Origin: Epiperipatus broadwayi
Taxonomy: Eukaryota > Onychophora > Udeonychophora > Euonychophora > Peripatidae
Direction of reading: 5' to 3'
Assembly: GCA_028023455.1 (NCBI GenBank)
Contig: JAQFVV010000064.1
Coordinates: 250,001 to 314,000, forward strand
DNA length: 64,000 nt
The stretch's first letter is position 1; each line of letters begins with the position of its first letter. Shown here piece after piece: positions 32,481 to 45,103 of the stretch. Below the pieces are notes generated by a model. That model worked only from the letters and a program-made list of their open reading frames with translations, searched no databases and was not told the origin of the DNA. The position numbers were made by a program, and so were the translations under genes.

Positions 32481-34995
32481 TATATAGTATTCGCATTCCC
32501 TATATAGAGATTCAGCCGTTTCACGCCCCTAGCTTGTCAAACAATAAAAGATTTATTTGGAAATATGTATATGAATAACAGAATGGATTTTTTTTTACTC
32601 TGAACACTACTTTACAATAGATGTCACTGGAAGATTGCGCTCATAAATCTGCAAATTGTTTGGGTAATGTGGATATGTGTCCTCTTTTCTGTGATATGTG
32701 AATCGTGTTACATATAAATTTTACTGAAAACAATTCCGAGCATTAAATATAAAGCAACCGTAAACACGATTTTTACCAAAAAGAATTCGACTATGATTCT
32801 GATGGGAAGATCCATATTTTAAAAATAATTTGATTATCTGATGATAAAAATAAATTATTTATATACATGCATATGTGTAACAGGTTTAGTTTAAATATTT
32901 TGAAAATAAAGATTTGTAAATTATAAATATTATTCAAGAAACATATTGAGAAATTGCAATTATACTAGTTATATTTATATTTTTTAACCAGTATGGAGTC
33001 ACTGAAGTATGACAGTCTTTCCAAGTTCAATCTATGTTCTCCAATCTCTAGCTTCTCTTCTCAACATCACCACAGACAACTTTCTTATTTCAGCCATTCA
33101 TCTCACATGTGGTCTCTGTCTAGGTCTTTTAAAATCTCTTGGAATCCAGTTTAATATTTTAACTGTTTGTCTATTATCATCTCTTCTAGTAATATTTTCA
33201 GCCCAATCCACTTCAGTTTCATAATTCTTTTGATGATGTCAGTAACACTTGTTTGCTCTCTCACTCATGCATTTGGTTTTTTTGGATCTTTTTTTATTAT
33301 TTCTAATATAATCTCTTCAATGTTTCTTTTAGTAGTCTGAAGTCTTTGTATTGTTCTGATGTTAACTACCCAAGTTGGAGATCGTTAAGTAAGAACTAGT
33401 AACACATATTTCCTACAAATCTTTCTTTTTAAACACATAGGCATATTTCCGTTTAATATTAAGTTATTTCTACTAAAATCGATCCAATCAAGTTTAATTC
33501 TATGATTAATTTCTCCCATTATGTTTACATTTGTAGTGATAATATGACCACGATTTTTGTACTTGTTACCGTCTTTATCATTATCAACTTTATTTTCATC
33601 TTTTGAGAAAATACACTGAACATTATTTAGGCTTCTTAAGATGTATCGTTAATCATACTTTCTTACTTTCACCTGATAATTTTAACATTTTCTGAAGCTC
33701 TAAAGCATTATTTGCAAAAATAATTACATCAACTGCAAAATCTATATGACTTAAATAATCTTTATTTAGTTTAACTCCCTCCTTGAAAAACTGTTGTAAA
33801 AAGTTGTAGAGATATAGAATTATCCTTCATACATTCTTTTTAATGTTATTTTTTTAATATCATCATGTAATGTAATTGTTGTTATTGCATTTTCACAAAT
33901 ATTCTTCAGTATATGACAATATCCTGGATCTATATCTTGATGATCCAATGCTTTCATCACTGAAGAAATGCTTTTAGAATCAAATGATTTTTCATAATCT
34001 ACAAATTTAAAGCATAATGGTAACTAATATTCATTGATCTTTTTTATAATTTCTTTACATTTTTGGATATGATCCACTGTACTAAAATTACTTTTAAATC
34101 CAGCTTATTCTATTCTTTGGATAATAAGCTCACTGTAGACGAGTTGGACTTTTTTGATAAAAAATTATATTGACATGATGAAAGATTGTCAGGTCTTTAA
34201 TTTCTAATATCTTATGTTATCCCCTTTTTAAATATTAATACCGCATTCGTTCATGCATCTGGTGCAACTTTATCATTTAGAAATTTGGTATATAACCTTG
34301 CAAAATTTATTACTATTTCTTTTTCTACTTTTTTTGTAAGATATGGATTATAATTCCGTCATTACTTGGAGCATTTCCCTTTTTTCATAAACATAACTGC
34401 ATATCTTAATTCTTCATTTAAAATCATGGGCAATCCAGAAAATATAATAATTGTAGGAGATAATTTTTCTTGTTATTTATTGCTAAATTTTTGATAGACC
34501 TCTTCTACACATTTCAAAAGATCCTTTTCTCTTTTTAGTAATAGTCCCATCTTTTTTTTCTTATTGCAGATATATGATTCCTCTTCTTTTTAATTTATTC
34601 TTTTCAAAAGTTGTTCATTTGTTATTTTAGTAATCCAATTGCTCTTTTCCATTCTTTTTTATGTCCACATTTCAAAGGTTTCCAATCTATTACTAATTTC
34701 ATTATTCATTGTGCACGTTTCACAACCATATATTTGTGTAGTCCACACACAGCCTTTAATTAAACTTTCTTAATTCTTTCTTCAAAGGTCTATAAACCAT
34801 CTTCTTTCTCTTAATAAATTCCTCTTTATCAATGCTATTCTTCTTTTAACTTCGCTTTCACTTCTTCCATCCTCACTCAGCCAAGTATCCAACTATCTAA
34901 ATACTTTTACCTGTTGAACAATTGATTTCAATTTGCAGTTTTTTGAATTTGTCTCTATTCATAAATACTTAGTCTTTTTAACATTAATCTTTATT

Positions 34996-35466
34996 CTATA
35001 TTTCACACATTTCCAATTTATTCATCATATTCTGAAGACTCTTTTCATTCTCAGCTCTAAGAACCATATCATCTGCAAATGTTATACGTTTTATTATTCC
35101 TCCTCCAGTATTTGGTCCCCCACAAACTAAATAATTATTTAGCATGTCTTCTAAATAGATATTAATATGAAAAAGGGACATAGTGCATTTTTGTCTAACT
35201 CCTCTTTCTATATTCACTTCATCAGTCTCCTTATTTCCTAATTTAATTCTTATCATTTTTCCAGTATGCACGTTCCCAATCAAACTTCTATCATTCCAAA
35301 TTACTCCTTTAATTTTTAAGATGGTCATAACTTTATTCCAAATTTCTCTATGAGATGCATTATCCAAATCCACAAAACATGTACCATTTTTTTGTTTTTT
35401 AATATATCTCTCTGTTCTAACAACATCAATAGAACTTCTTGTAGTTTTCCCTATTTGAAAACCCAA
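34996..35466 (-). pseudogene. LINE reverse transcriptase core
   Basis: 156 codons in one frame. It starts GFQIGKTT (usual 'GFR.GR.T'), then motif A as TCFVDLDNASHREIW (second half worn; family F-x-D-x-x-x-A-F/Y-D), motif B as GVRQKCTMS (usual GVRQGC.(L/M)SP) and motif C as ITFADDMVLRAE with both catalytic Asp. Primer-dependent DNA synthesis is the role. It is a relic, because the protein is open only here and motif B has lost its Gly. Confidence 0.88.
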
Positions 35467-36406
35467 CTGTTCTTTTTCAACACCATACTTTACCTTTTCA
35501 TATTTTTTTTTGGTTTAAAATTCTAAATAAACCTTTAAAAGCATGAGATAACAAACTTATTGTTCAGCTCTCTTCACATATAACATATTTTTTATCAATT
35601 GGAATCATTATTGTTCTCAAAAAATCTTTAGATCAAATTTCAACTAATATATCAAATTGTAATGCCCAACTATTTCCTTCATAATAAATTCCCATTTCTT
35701 TCAAAAATTCTATAGGCATTACATCAAATCCAACAGTCTTCCCTTTTTTCGTTTGTGCAATTGACTTTATTACTTCATGTGATTCCAGCTCATAATTAAT
35801 GAAATTATTTTCTTTTCTAAATAGATACTGAAGCTATTCTTTTCATGTTTTTAATATATCATTTCTATCAATTAATCTCTTTTTATTATTAACTTCAATC
35901 TTACTTGCTCTCCATGACTTTTTTCCCAAGTGATATTTCTTATTCTATCAAGTACCAAAGCATATTTTTTTAACTGAAGAAACATTACTATCTCTCTATG
36001 TTTTTGCTCTAACCATTTTTCTTTTATTAAATCTGTTTCTTTTCTTAGCACATTTTCTATATGCATTTTGCCCTTCGTCAATATTTACACTATTCCACCT
36101 TCCCTCTACTTTGGTCTTTTTCAACATACCTTCAGTTATCCAAGATCGTTTAGCTTTCCTTGACTAAATAATATCTATTCATGTTTTACTGTTTTTAAAA
36201 ATCCTTCTTTAATCCTACACCAATAATTATCCAGACTATTAATACATTTACCGTCTCTAACAATCCTTTTTATAGGATTTTCACATATAAAATTACATTT
36301 TTATTTTTCCCTTTCTCTCAATTTATCTGTCCCATCTGCCATATTTTTTCTTTCTTTTAATTCTTTTTAAACTCAACTTTACTTTAGCCATAAAAGGCTA
36401 TTCTTT

Positions 36407-36613
36407 TTACAAATTTGCACAAACCTGCCACAGTCTTTCATTTCCTTTTCCAATACTATAATTTTCCTCATTTTTTTCTTCCTTACCTTTCCCCATAATA
36501 GCACTCCAATCACCCAATAGCAATATATTTATTGTCCCTTCGTATTGGATAATTTCCTCTATCTTCTCATATTTTTCATCAATTTCAATATGATTATGAT
36601 GAGAAGTTGGCAT
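36407..36613 (-). pseudogene. APE endonuclease fragment of LINE
   Basis: 68 codons starting MPTSHHNH, then EKYEKIEEII, then INILLLGDWSAIMGKG. The GDW(N/S)A strand is the conserved fourth block of LINE APE endonucleases (GD(F/W)N). Here the Asn after GDW is Ser, which would harm catalysis. The enzyme nicks target DNA for priming. Flanking parts are unreadable. Confidence 0.7.
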
Positions 36614-36914
36614 ATAAAGAACTTACATTTAGTTCCATCATCATCAGCCTATTTTGTCAATACAACCAATATTTGCTTCATTATTCAAAATTTTATTTTG
36701 AGCTGCAATATCAATTCCATTAATTGATCAATAATCATCCAAAGAAAATAGCATTTCCACTACATACTTCTCCACATCTTCCCCACCTCACTAGGCTTAA
36801 CCAATCATATATTAATATTATTGATATGCAACTCTTTTTTAAATTTTCCAATTTCCTATTTCTTCTCAATAATCTAACATCACATGCACCAATTCTCAAT
36901 GAATACAGTGTATG

Positions 36915-37920
36915 AGGATTTAGCTAGTTTAAGTTATTAAATGTGATCTTAATGTAGTAAATATAATTTCTTCATAGATCGTTGCACTTTGTTACAGAAA
37001 ATAAGCTTTGCATGGTAGAATATTTCAAAATAAAGAATCTTCAATCAACATAGTAGTTAGTTATGCTAGAATAAAATATCGATATGGAGATTAACAAAAG
37101 AAAGTACAATAAATTTGTATCAATCAACATGAGTAATAGACATCAAAAATGAATTATTAAGGACTCCAATATACCTGGTATATTTTCACATGTCTAAAAG
37201 AAAAATACAAACACTGAATAGCCAATGACTTGTTCAGAAATCCATGAGAAAATGATAGTTATTATTTCCCAGATCTTACTTTGAGCATATTGTGAGATCT
37301 ATGATCAGTAATAGATATCAAATGAAAATATTCTTTGATTATTATTGACTGTATGTCCAAATATGTGAAGTGTTCCTCAGTCATATATGAAATTTTTGTT
37401 TTCTTTCTATTAGATACAATTCCTACTAAAACTTTTTTTCAATAATTGAATTGAATTAAATTTTGATTCCATTTATCTTTTATAAAAATATTATCTAGAA
37501 GATATATTTCAAGATTGTCCATGTTTCAGTATTCTACAAATTATAATAAATCTCTAGCCTCCTCAAGGGGAAAAATGTCATATTTATTGCATTTCACATT
37601 CAAAGAAAGCAAAAGTTATATGGTAGAATATATATACAAATTCGATTATTTAAACGCTTACTTAGATCATATTACCTAATTATGGATGGATCCATGTAAC
37701 AAATGTGTACGTTTAAAGGAAAACAATTGGCACACAATGACATTTTAAAATCAGTTCAAAAATCTGATGAACTTTAATAAGAAATTATTCAGTTATTAAA
37801 AAGCCTTCAAATAATATATACCAAAATATAAATACAAATAAGGCTCTTATAGATTAAATAATGACTGAAAAAAGGCAATAAATCAAGAGTATAAAAATAT
37901 ATTCAAATATTTTTTTCATA
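36915..37920. other. AT-rich DNA, nothing recognised
   Basis: About 1 kb between the LINE and a hammerhead-type repeat. There are no long frames, no inverted repeats of note and no match to other parts of the window that I could see. Confidence 0.45.
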
Positions 37921-37934
37921 TATATATATATATA

Positions 37935-38125
37935 TATGACAAAAAAATCAAGTCAGATATCACATGACTTAACTTAATAAGCTTGTATTTACAATGTTAT
38001 ATATAGAGCTCGCAATAAAAGCACCTCACTGATGATATCAGAAGCAGAAACCAGTCTGGGCTTGAAGATATTCTCAAAATTTGTTAAGAGCCTATTTTGC
38101 AAGCTTTTTTTCCACATATATATAT
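37935..38125 (+). repeat. hammerhead-bearing repeat (same family as 29840-30130)
   Basis: It shares AAATCAAGTCAGAT, TCACATGACT, AATAAGCTTGTATTTAC, TTATATATAGAGCT and, after the ribozyme, GATATTCTC and GTTAAGAG with the arms at 29840-30130. TA-repeats lie on both sides. It is a single, partly deleted unit: the sequence jumps from GCAATAAAAG straight into GCACCTCACTGATGA. Confidence 0.72.
38025..38060 (+). ncRNA. hammerhead ribozyme, stem II weakened
   Basis: CTGATGA (38029-38035), GAAA (38047-38050) and the canonical GTC triplet (38054-38056) are intact. Stem I is four pairs (CTCA with TGGG, one G-U). Stem III is two pairs around CA. Stem II, TAT/GCA with loop CAGAA, has one A-C mismatch and one U-G, so the fold is probably unstable. 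Other copies have TGC/GCA-like arms here, which would pair. Confidence 0.6.
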
Positions 38126-38199
38126 ATATATTCCTGTGAAAATTGTTTTGTTGTTATTGTTGTGATGCACTGTGGCATCCTTTTTGGAGCCAGGAATCT

Positions 38200-41100
38200 C
38201 TTAGCTACTATGCCCAAAGAGCCTTTTACTCACCTTCTCTTCCCTTTGAATTACCCACCATTTTCCCATATTTTTCTCTATGCTGATTCATCCCATTTCC
38301 ACAATATAATCATTGTCAACCCTATGGCCTTTCTATCTAAATCCCTGTTATCTTTTCCCAAACCCAGCACAAAAACCAAAACCCACTTTCTACATAATCA
38401 CTTTGTTTAAATGTTTTCTCACACAACTTTGTTGCTTATATCATTTCTGCTTGTATGCATTTACATTCAATTAACAGATGCCTAATGTTTTTAAGTGTTA
38501 CTTACATAACTTGCCATATAAATCACCCATATTTTTCTATTTATGTTTATATTTTCTTGCTGCTAAAGATCCTGTTCAAGCATTAAACAGTAAAGTACTT
38601 TTCTTGCTATTATCATAAATTAACCTGCACTCAATATTCTGTTTACTTCTATATCTATTTAAACTGATTTTACTCTCCATACTAGTTCTTCTTTTCAATT
38701 CCTATTTTTTATTAATGTTTCTATTCTTCTATCTCATTTTTTGCCACTATAACACACATCAATTCTGCTAACCAAATCATCCCACATTTTGTATAAGAAT
38801 ACTGGCATAATTTTTATTCAAATCTTCTGCATACCATACTACAGTTCTCACCTATCTGATTGCCTGTTCTTTATTTATAACCCAATTAAATACAATTTTG
38901 GCAATTTTCTTACAATCCATAAATTTCAATCTACCAAACATTTTCATTTTGCTTATTGCATGTCTCCTAGATCACTTGATTATCTCATTTCTCCTTGGAT
39001 TGCCTTCTTTCTGCATATAATACATGTCTCTTCTACTTCTCTTTGTACTCTTTTTAAGTAATCTGACATCCATTTACTAACACATAATGCATCGTTAGCT
39101 AGCAACTGCAAGTCCTTGTCATATAATTCTAACCACATCATATTATTATATGAAAACACTGTTAATTTCTTTATCAGATCCTTTCTTTTATTTACTTCAT
39201 TTATCAATTTTTCTCTCATTCATCCAAGCAAATTTTCTGATTACTTAAGATGATTTCCAAATAGCTATACCTATTCACCACATTTAACTTTATATCCCCC
39301 AATAAAAAATCTTTCTCTTCTTATTTCCAGCATTTATCATCATTACTTTTAATTTTTCTTCACTAAATTTAATTCCAATCTCTTTCATCCACCCTTGTGC
39401 ATATCTTTAGTATAACTTTCATATCTCCCAACTTTCTGTCAACAAGATCATATCATCTGCAAATAAAAGACTAAATAATGTATATGCTCAGTTGCTATCT
39501 GTTCATGGTAGTTCTACTCATATTTCTATTTTTTCTATTTCTCTTTCTATTTCTTTCATACATAACAAAAACAAAATAATTGAAATAAAATCCTTATTTC
39601 TATTTCACCTTCAAATAGTAAGTTAGAAATTGCACTTTATACAAACAAGTGAAGCTCAATATTATAAGAATTATTAAGCTGAACGCTTCCTTATATTTAT
39701 AGCCTATCTTGAAAGTATTGGCTTACATTGAGATTTCAAAACGAAAAACTGGGTAGTAATTTGTACAAATTTATTCAATATTTTCATATAGTCCACATTC
39801 TGGAGATTGAGAAGCATGATTCCTTCCAATTTATTGCATTGTCATCATTTGCAATAAATCATGCATCCTATATTTTTTGTTTAGTATTATTACTCTCAGT
39901 ACACAGCACCTTTGCTGAATTGGGTTCAAATATATGACCCATGGTTTTTTGGTGTTTGAGGAATATAGATTTATTTTCAATAGCGGCAACAGAACAACTA
40001 ATATTAAATATTCAGAAAGAGCTGCAAGTACAAACCTTTTTAACAATTAACTGCATTGCAGAAGACCTCCAGCATAATGTTATATATCTGTATATTCCAA
40101 TTAATAGAGACCCTTACCAACTTATCTACACCATTATAGTCAAGCAACTGGAAATTCAAGGATTTATACACCCAAACTCAAATTCACCCAATTCGCACAA
40201 ATTGGCTGGACTCTTATCCTTCTTAAACAGAAATTATGTGCTATGGAAAGTCAAATCTGACTGCAAAAGGAACCTAATGAACTATATTAAAAAAACTGTA
40301 AAATGTTGGATTCTCACAGAACACCACCTAGAAAATAATTAGGCGATTTCAGAATAAGCTACAGATTGACACTGTTAGAAACAATAAACAAAGAATGCTG
40401 CTACTTTACATACCATCAATTTTCAGAAAATGTTATAAAATATTTTCTCTGCTCTTTGAATTATTATTACACACACCACTATCTACAAAGAGACTAATAA
40501 ACAGTACTAAAGATCAAATACCCTCTGAACAAATAGCACAAGCAGTTTACAAAATTTCATGTCCAACCAATGGTTGTAAAGCAGCATATTTTGGAGTGAC
40601 CCATGCCAATTTCACTACCAGAACTTTTCAACATCACTACTTATGTAGAAGAGCACTAAATAATACTGAAAATAAATCTATATTTCACAAACACCAAAGA
40701 ATCACAGGCCATATATTTGAACCCACTTCAGCAAAGGCTCTGTGCATTGAGCATAATGATACTAAATGAAAAATTCTCCATTTTGTGATTTTATTTAAAA
40801 CATTGTAATAGATTTAATTGTGAGATACTTCCTTAATTCATCACAATCTCTGCTGCTCATCTAATTATCTTGCCTTTCCACTTTTCAATTTATTTCTTGC
40901 CTCATTCAATTCATTTTCTGTAAATGTAATATTTCATTACTATGTGCTTTCATGTTTGTTATCACTCTATCCTTCACATCTAACATCAATTCTATATCCA
41001 TTACATACTGATTTGATTGTCTCTAAAATATTCTTTTGAGCCGCACTCTATTCCCTCATCATTTAGTAATCCTATTTCTCTTTTCCCTACATTTTTAATG

Positions 41101-43440
41101 TATTTCCAATTTTTTTTTACTTCCATCTCTTCCACATTTATTAATATCCTCCAACAATTTCTATTTAATTTCATTCTCTCTATATAATTATCTATTCTAG
41201 CCAACTTCTTTTTTAAAAATAAATACCTTTCACATTTAATATTAATAACTTTTTCACTTTCTTTGTTTTCAATAGCATTCTCTGTATGCTTTTTCTCTTC
41301 TTTACACTTTTAGTAACACTCACTTTTTTATTACTTTTATTCTTCTGCATATTCTCACCTAAAACGTGTTTGCCACTTTTTCTATTTCACCAGTCCTTAA
41401 TTTCAACTCCACAAACTCTTCCATGATTTCTTCTACTTTTAATTTATATTTCTCTAACTGATTTTTATCATTCATGCTCCATCCACATCTTTCACTATCT
41501 TTTTACTTTTATTACTATTTCACATCACATTACTGACCATTACTATTATAAAAAACATGATCACTATTACATACTCTCTCACATCATTATTAAACACTTT
41601 AATTTTCTGTAAATTATTCATTCTTTCTTTCTCTACTAATACATAATCTATTCTATGAAACATATTATTTCTAAACCATGTATTTTATCCCTCATAAATA
41701 TTTGACAAACTTCCAAGGCTCAAATTCAATCTCTGATAAAAATTATTCAAAAGCTGTCCATTCTAGTTATCTACATCATCAATTTCTTTAATATACCCAT
41801 TCATATCTTTATAATTATTATTTTCTTTCTGTCTTTTGAAACTCTATATATTCTTAACTAGCCATTTATATATGCTATTGTTACACTCCATTATAGTTTG
41901 CCCTTCTCTAGTGGCTATATACAATATAGCTACCATCCATTATTGTATTTCTAACCTTATCTCAAACCACAAATGTTCTTGACACACATCAGTAGTCAAA
42001 TATTTTTTGACATAATTCCTACATCATCAGCCTTTTTTTTGTTTTTTTCTGTGTATACTCTGTCATATCAAGTCTTCCTGTATATGTTGTTCTTCTTTTG
42101 TTAAATGTATTTCCACTATTGTTAAGAACTAAATCTATTCTTTTTTACTGCTTTGGTTAATTCTAATCACTTTTATGGTCTCCTACACCTTGCATATTCA
42201 AATATTCAATTTTAACTTTTTCTTCTTTTCAACTTTGTTTTTATCAATTCTTTTCACTCTTATCCATTACATTTGTAAATAACATGCTTACCATTAATAT
42301 TACTGACCCATTTCCTCCCCATATCTAAATTTATATCCAAGTCAGCTACCATTGATTTATTTCTTATATCTTATCCATTTTTTTCAACTTGATAATACTG
42401 CAATTTAAAACTCTAGTTTTTTTAAAGTTTCCTCAACTACAATATTCTTCATATATCAATACCCCTATTAGTTCACTTTCTTCTTTTGCTGAATGCAATT
42501 TATCTTTTCTATATAACTTCCTCTTACTAATAAAAAAATACCACACATCCACAAATATGACATCATTTCTCTCACACAATTGTTTCATTCTCTCATTTAG
42601 AACATGCCCCTAATAATATATCTCTTCTCAAATCTTGATAATAATCCAACTATCCGTACTCTGTATTTAATTTTACTGAAATTACTAAGCAATTCTATGT
42701 ACCCAACTATTATTCTCTCTCCAATAGTTCTGACAAATTATTTTCCCCTATCATATCTTAACTGTAATATTCCTTATTCTAAATCCAGGCAAACATATTA
42801 TTACATATCTGTTTCTATTTTTCCTTGCAATAACATAACACCTTCTAATTAGCAAATCTCCTATCAATATTGTCTGATAGTTTACTTTCCCTAATTCATC
42901 TATAATATTCTCTTCCATCTTGTGGACTTTCTTTATCTATTTCTCTCTTATCATTTGTATTTCTTAATTTCTTAATTTGTTCACACTTACTGTCTAATGA
43001 TTTAATTTTGCTTTTACATTAATTATTTTTCCTTTATCTTACTTATTATTTGGCTAATCATCTCCATTGCACTACTTATTTTGTTATCCATATCTCTTGT
43101 CAGTTCACTAAATAATATTCTAATCTATCTTTCTCAACTACTTTTTGCTCTATTTCTCCTGAATTTCTCTTTAAAATATCTATACTTAGAAACTGTTTGT
43201 TTATAATATTTACACATGGTCTAGATAACTATACACCTGTTACATTCTTCCTAGTCTTATTTAAGCATTTCAAATGATAAACCTACATATGTTACACTCT
43301 ACGACATCACACCTATTTTTTCTGACTATTATTTTCATTATGGTATACAAATGCAATATATACATCTTATTTTTCAAGTCCCCTACTCTATATTTAATTT
43401 TATGCTTTCCCTAAAACTCTTCAAACCCCTTTATACAAAA
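38200..43440 (-). mobile_element. degenerate LINE copy A, split by a Penelope fragment
   Basis: This copy and 43650-50720 are homologous along most of their length, in the same orientation. On the minus strand, 41650-41850 reads as the end of an APE endonuclease (WFRNNMFHRIDYVLVEKE, preceded by GYIKEIDDVDNQNG). 39390-39480 holds RT motif C as LLFADDMILL, and 38200-38500 is the C-terminal region. The RT part upstream of motif C is missing where the Penelope fragment lies (39700-40780). Stops are frequent. It may have an ORF1 at 42600-43300, seen also in copy B. Confidence 0.75.
39720..40780 (+). mobile_element. Penelope-like element fragment with GIY-YIG end
   Basis: Two frames on the plus strand (39941-40342 and 40395-40769). 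The second holds VYKISCPTNGCKAAYFGVT, then TTRTFQHHY, fitting the Penelope GIY-YIG module ('Y.I.C....C...YIG.T......R...H') with a zinc-binding CP..GC start and H..H spacing further on. The Tyr of YIG is kept; the Ile is Phe. The nuclease would nick target DNA. The first frame could be the RT thumb and linker but is worn. It lies in the opposite orientation to the LINE it interrupts. Confidence 0.7.
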
Positions 43441-45064
43441 GAAGAAGAATTTTTTTTTTTTCAAATCAAGATAGATAAACATTTGTTTAGTAACTTACAT
43501 CTTAAAATATTATCATCGTTTTCAAACAAATTACTCTCTTTCTTAAATTAAAAAATTCTTTAGTACCACTCTACTAAAAATCAACTAATCTTATATCCAA
43601 CTTAGTTGCAATGTGTTTCACTGTGACATCTTATGTAGATTCAATAACATCTTAGCCATTATCCCCAGAGAAGCCTGTTAGTCATATTATCTTTCTTTTC
43701 CATTCCCCACCCTAAGTTTTTCATATTCCTCTCTATCCTTCTCCATACCATTTGCACAACAGAAACTTTGTCAACTCTATGGTTTTTATATCTAAATCCT
43801 TCCCAAAGCCAGCATAAAATCCAATAACCCACTTTTTGTATAAACACTTTGTTTGTATTTATTCTTTCATGAACTTCATTCTTTATACTGTTTCCACTTT
43901 CAATCATTTATATTCAACTTAGAGATGCCTAATATTTTATATGCCTTTTTTACACAACTAGAAAACTAAATCATTCATATTTTTTTATTTATGTGTATAT
44001 TTCCTTATTGGTAAAAATCCTTAACAGTAACTTACTATCCTAGCTATTATTTCATATTAACTTACATCCAATATCCCTTTTATTTCTATATATACTTAAA
44101 GTCTTTTTAATTTCCATACTAGTTCTCGATCTCTCCAATTTCCTATTGTTTATTAATGCATATATTCTTCTATCCCATTCCTTACCTCTATCCTAACATA
44201 ATCACTCCACCTTTTGTATAAGTATACTGTTACAAATGTTTTATCCAAATCTTCTGCATACCATACTACCATTCTCACCAAACCAATTAAATACTACTTT
44301 GGCTATTCTTTTATTATCCATAAACTGCAATTAACTGAACATTATCATTTTGCTTTTTGCATCTCTCATATAAAAAGTTGACCATCCCATTTCTTCTTCA
44401 ATTGCTTTCTTTACCATCAACACATCTCCATCTAATGCATGTCTTCATACTTCTTTTAGTACTTTTTCTAAGTAATCTAATACCCCTTTCCTAGCACATA
44501 ATGCATCATTACCATATGTTAACCCGGCTACTGCCACTCCTTTCCATACAATTTTAGATATATCAGATTTATTATATGACATTGTTATTAATTTCTTTAT
44601 CAGACCCTTTATTTTCTTTGCTTAATTTATCACTTTTTTCTCCCATTCACCAAGCCATTTATCTGATTACTTATGATAATTCCCAAATAGTTATATATAT
44701 TCACCACACTTAACTCTATATCCCCAATAGAAAATCTTTTTTTCCTTCCCTACTATTAATCATCATTACATTCGATTGTTTCTCAATAAATTTAATCCCC
44801 ATTTCTTTACTCATCCTTGTCTAGGTCCTCAGTATAACTTCCATATCTTTTCTTCCGTCTGTGTGCAAAATGACATCATCCACAAATAAAGGACCAAATA
44901 ATAAAATGTGCTCCCTTGCCACCAATTATTGTTATCTCTATCCCTCTTTCTAATCGTTTATTGTTCTCTCCATCTTTCCCAACAACAATAAGAAATAGGT
45001 GGCATAGAGCATCCTTGCTTTGATCCCACCCTATTTTTAACTTTAACTGATTTTATATTCCCTA

Positions 45065-45068
<4 letters not shown>

Positions 45069-45100
<32 letters not shown>
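45069..45100. repeat. (TA)n microsatellite
   Basis: About 16 TA units immediately before the TGTACTGG start of the inserted element. Confidence 0.95.

Positions 45101-45103
<3 letters not shown>

Larger units (their letters stand above)
33000..36910 (-). mobile_element. degenerate APE-type LINE (RTE/Jockey-like)
   Basis: On the minus strand the order is endonuclease (near 36500), RT (34996-35466) and the C-terminal Trp/Arg-rich segment (33000-33230). This is the layout of an APE-endonuclease LINE ORF2. Many stops and frameshifts separate the parts. Its orientation is opposite to the Thr-rich exon, in whose presumed intron it lies. The clade cannot be fixed without a tree. Confidence 0.82.
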
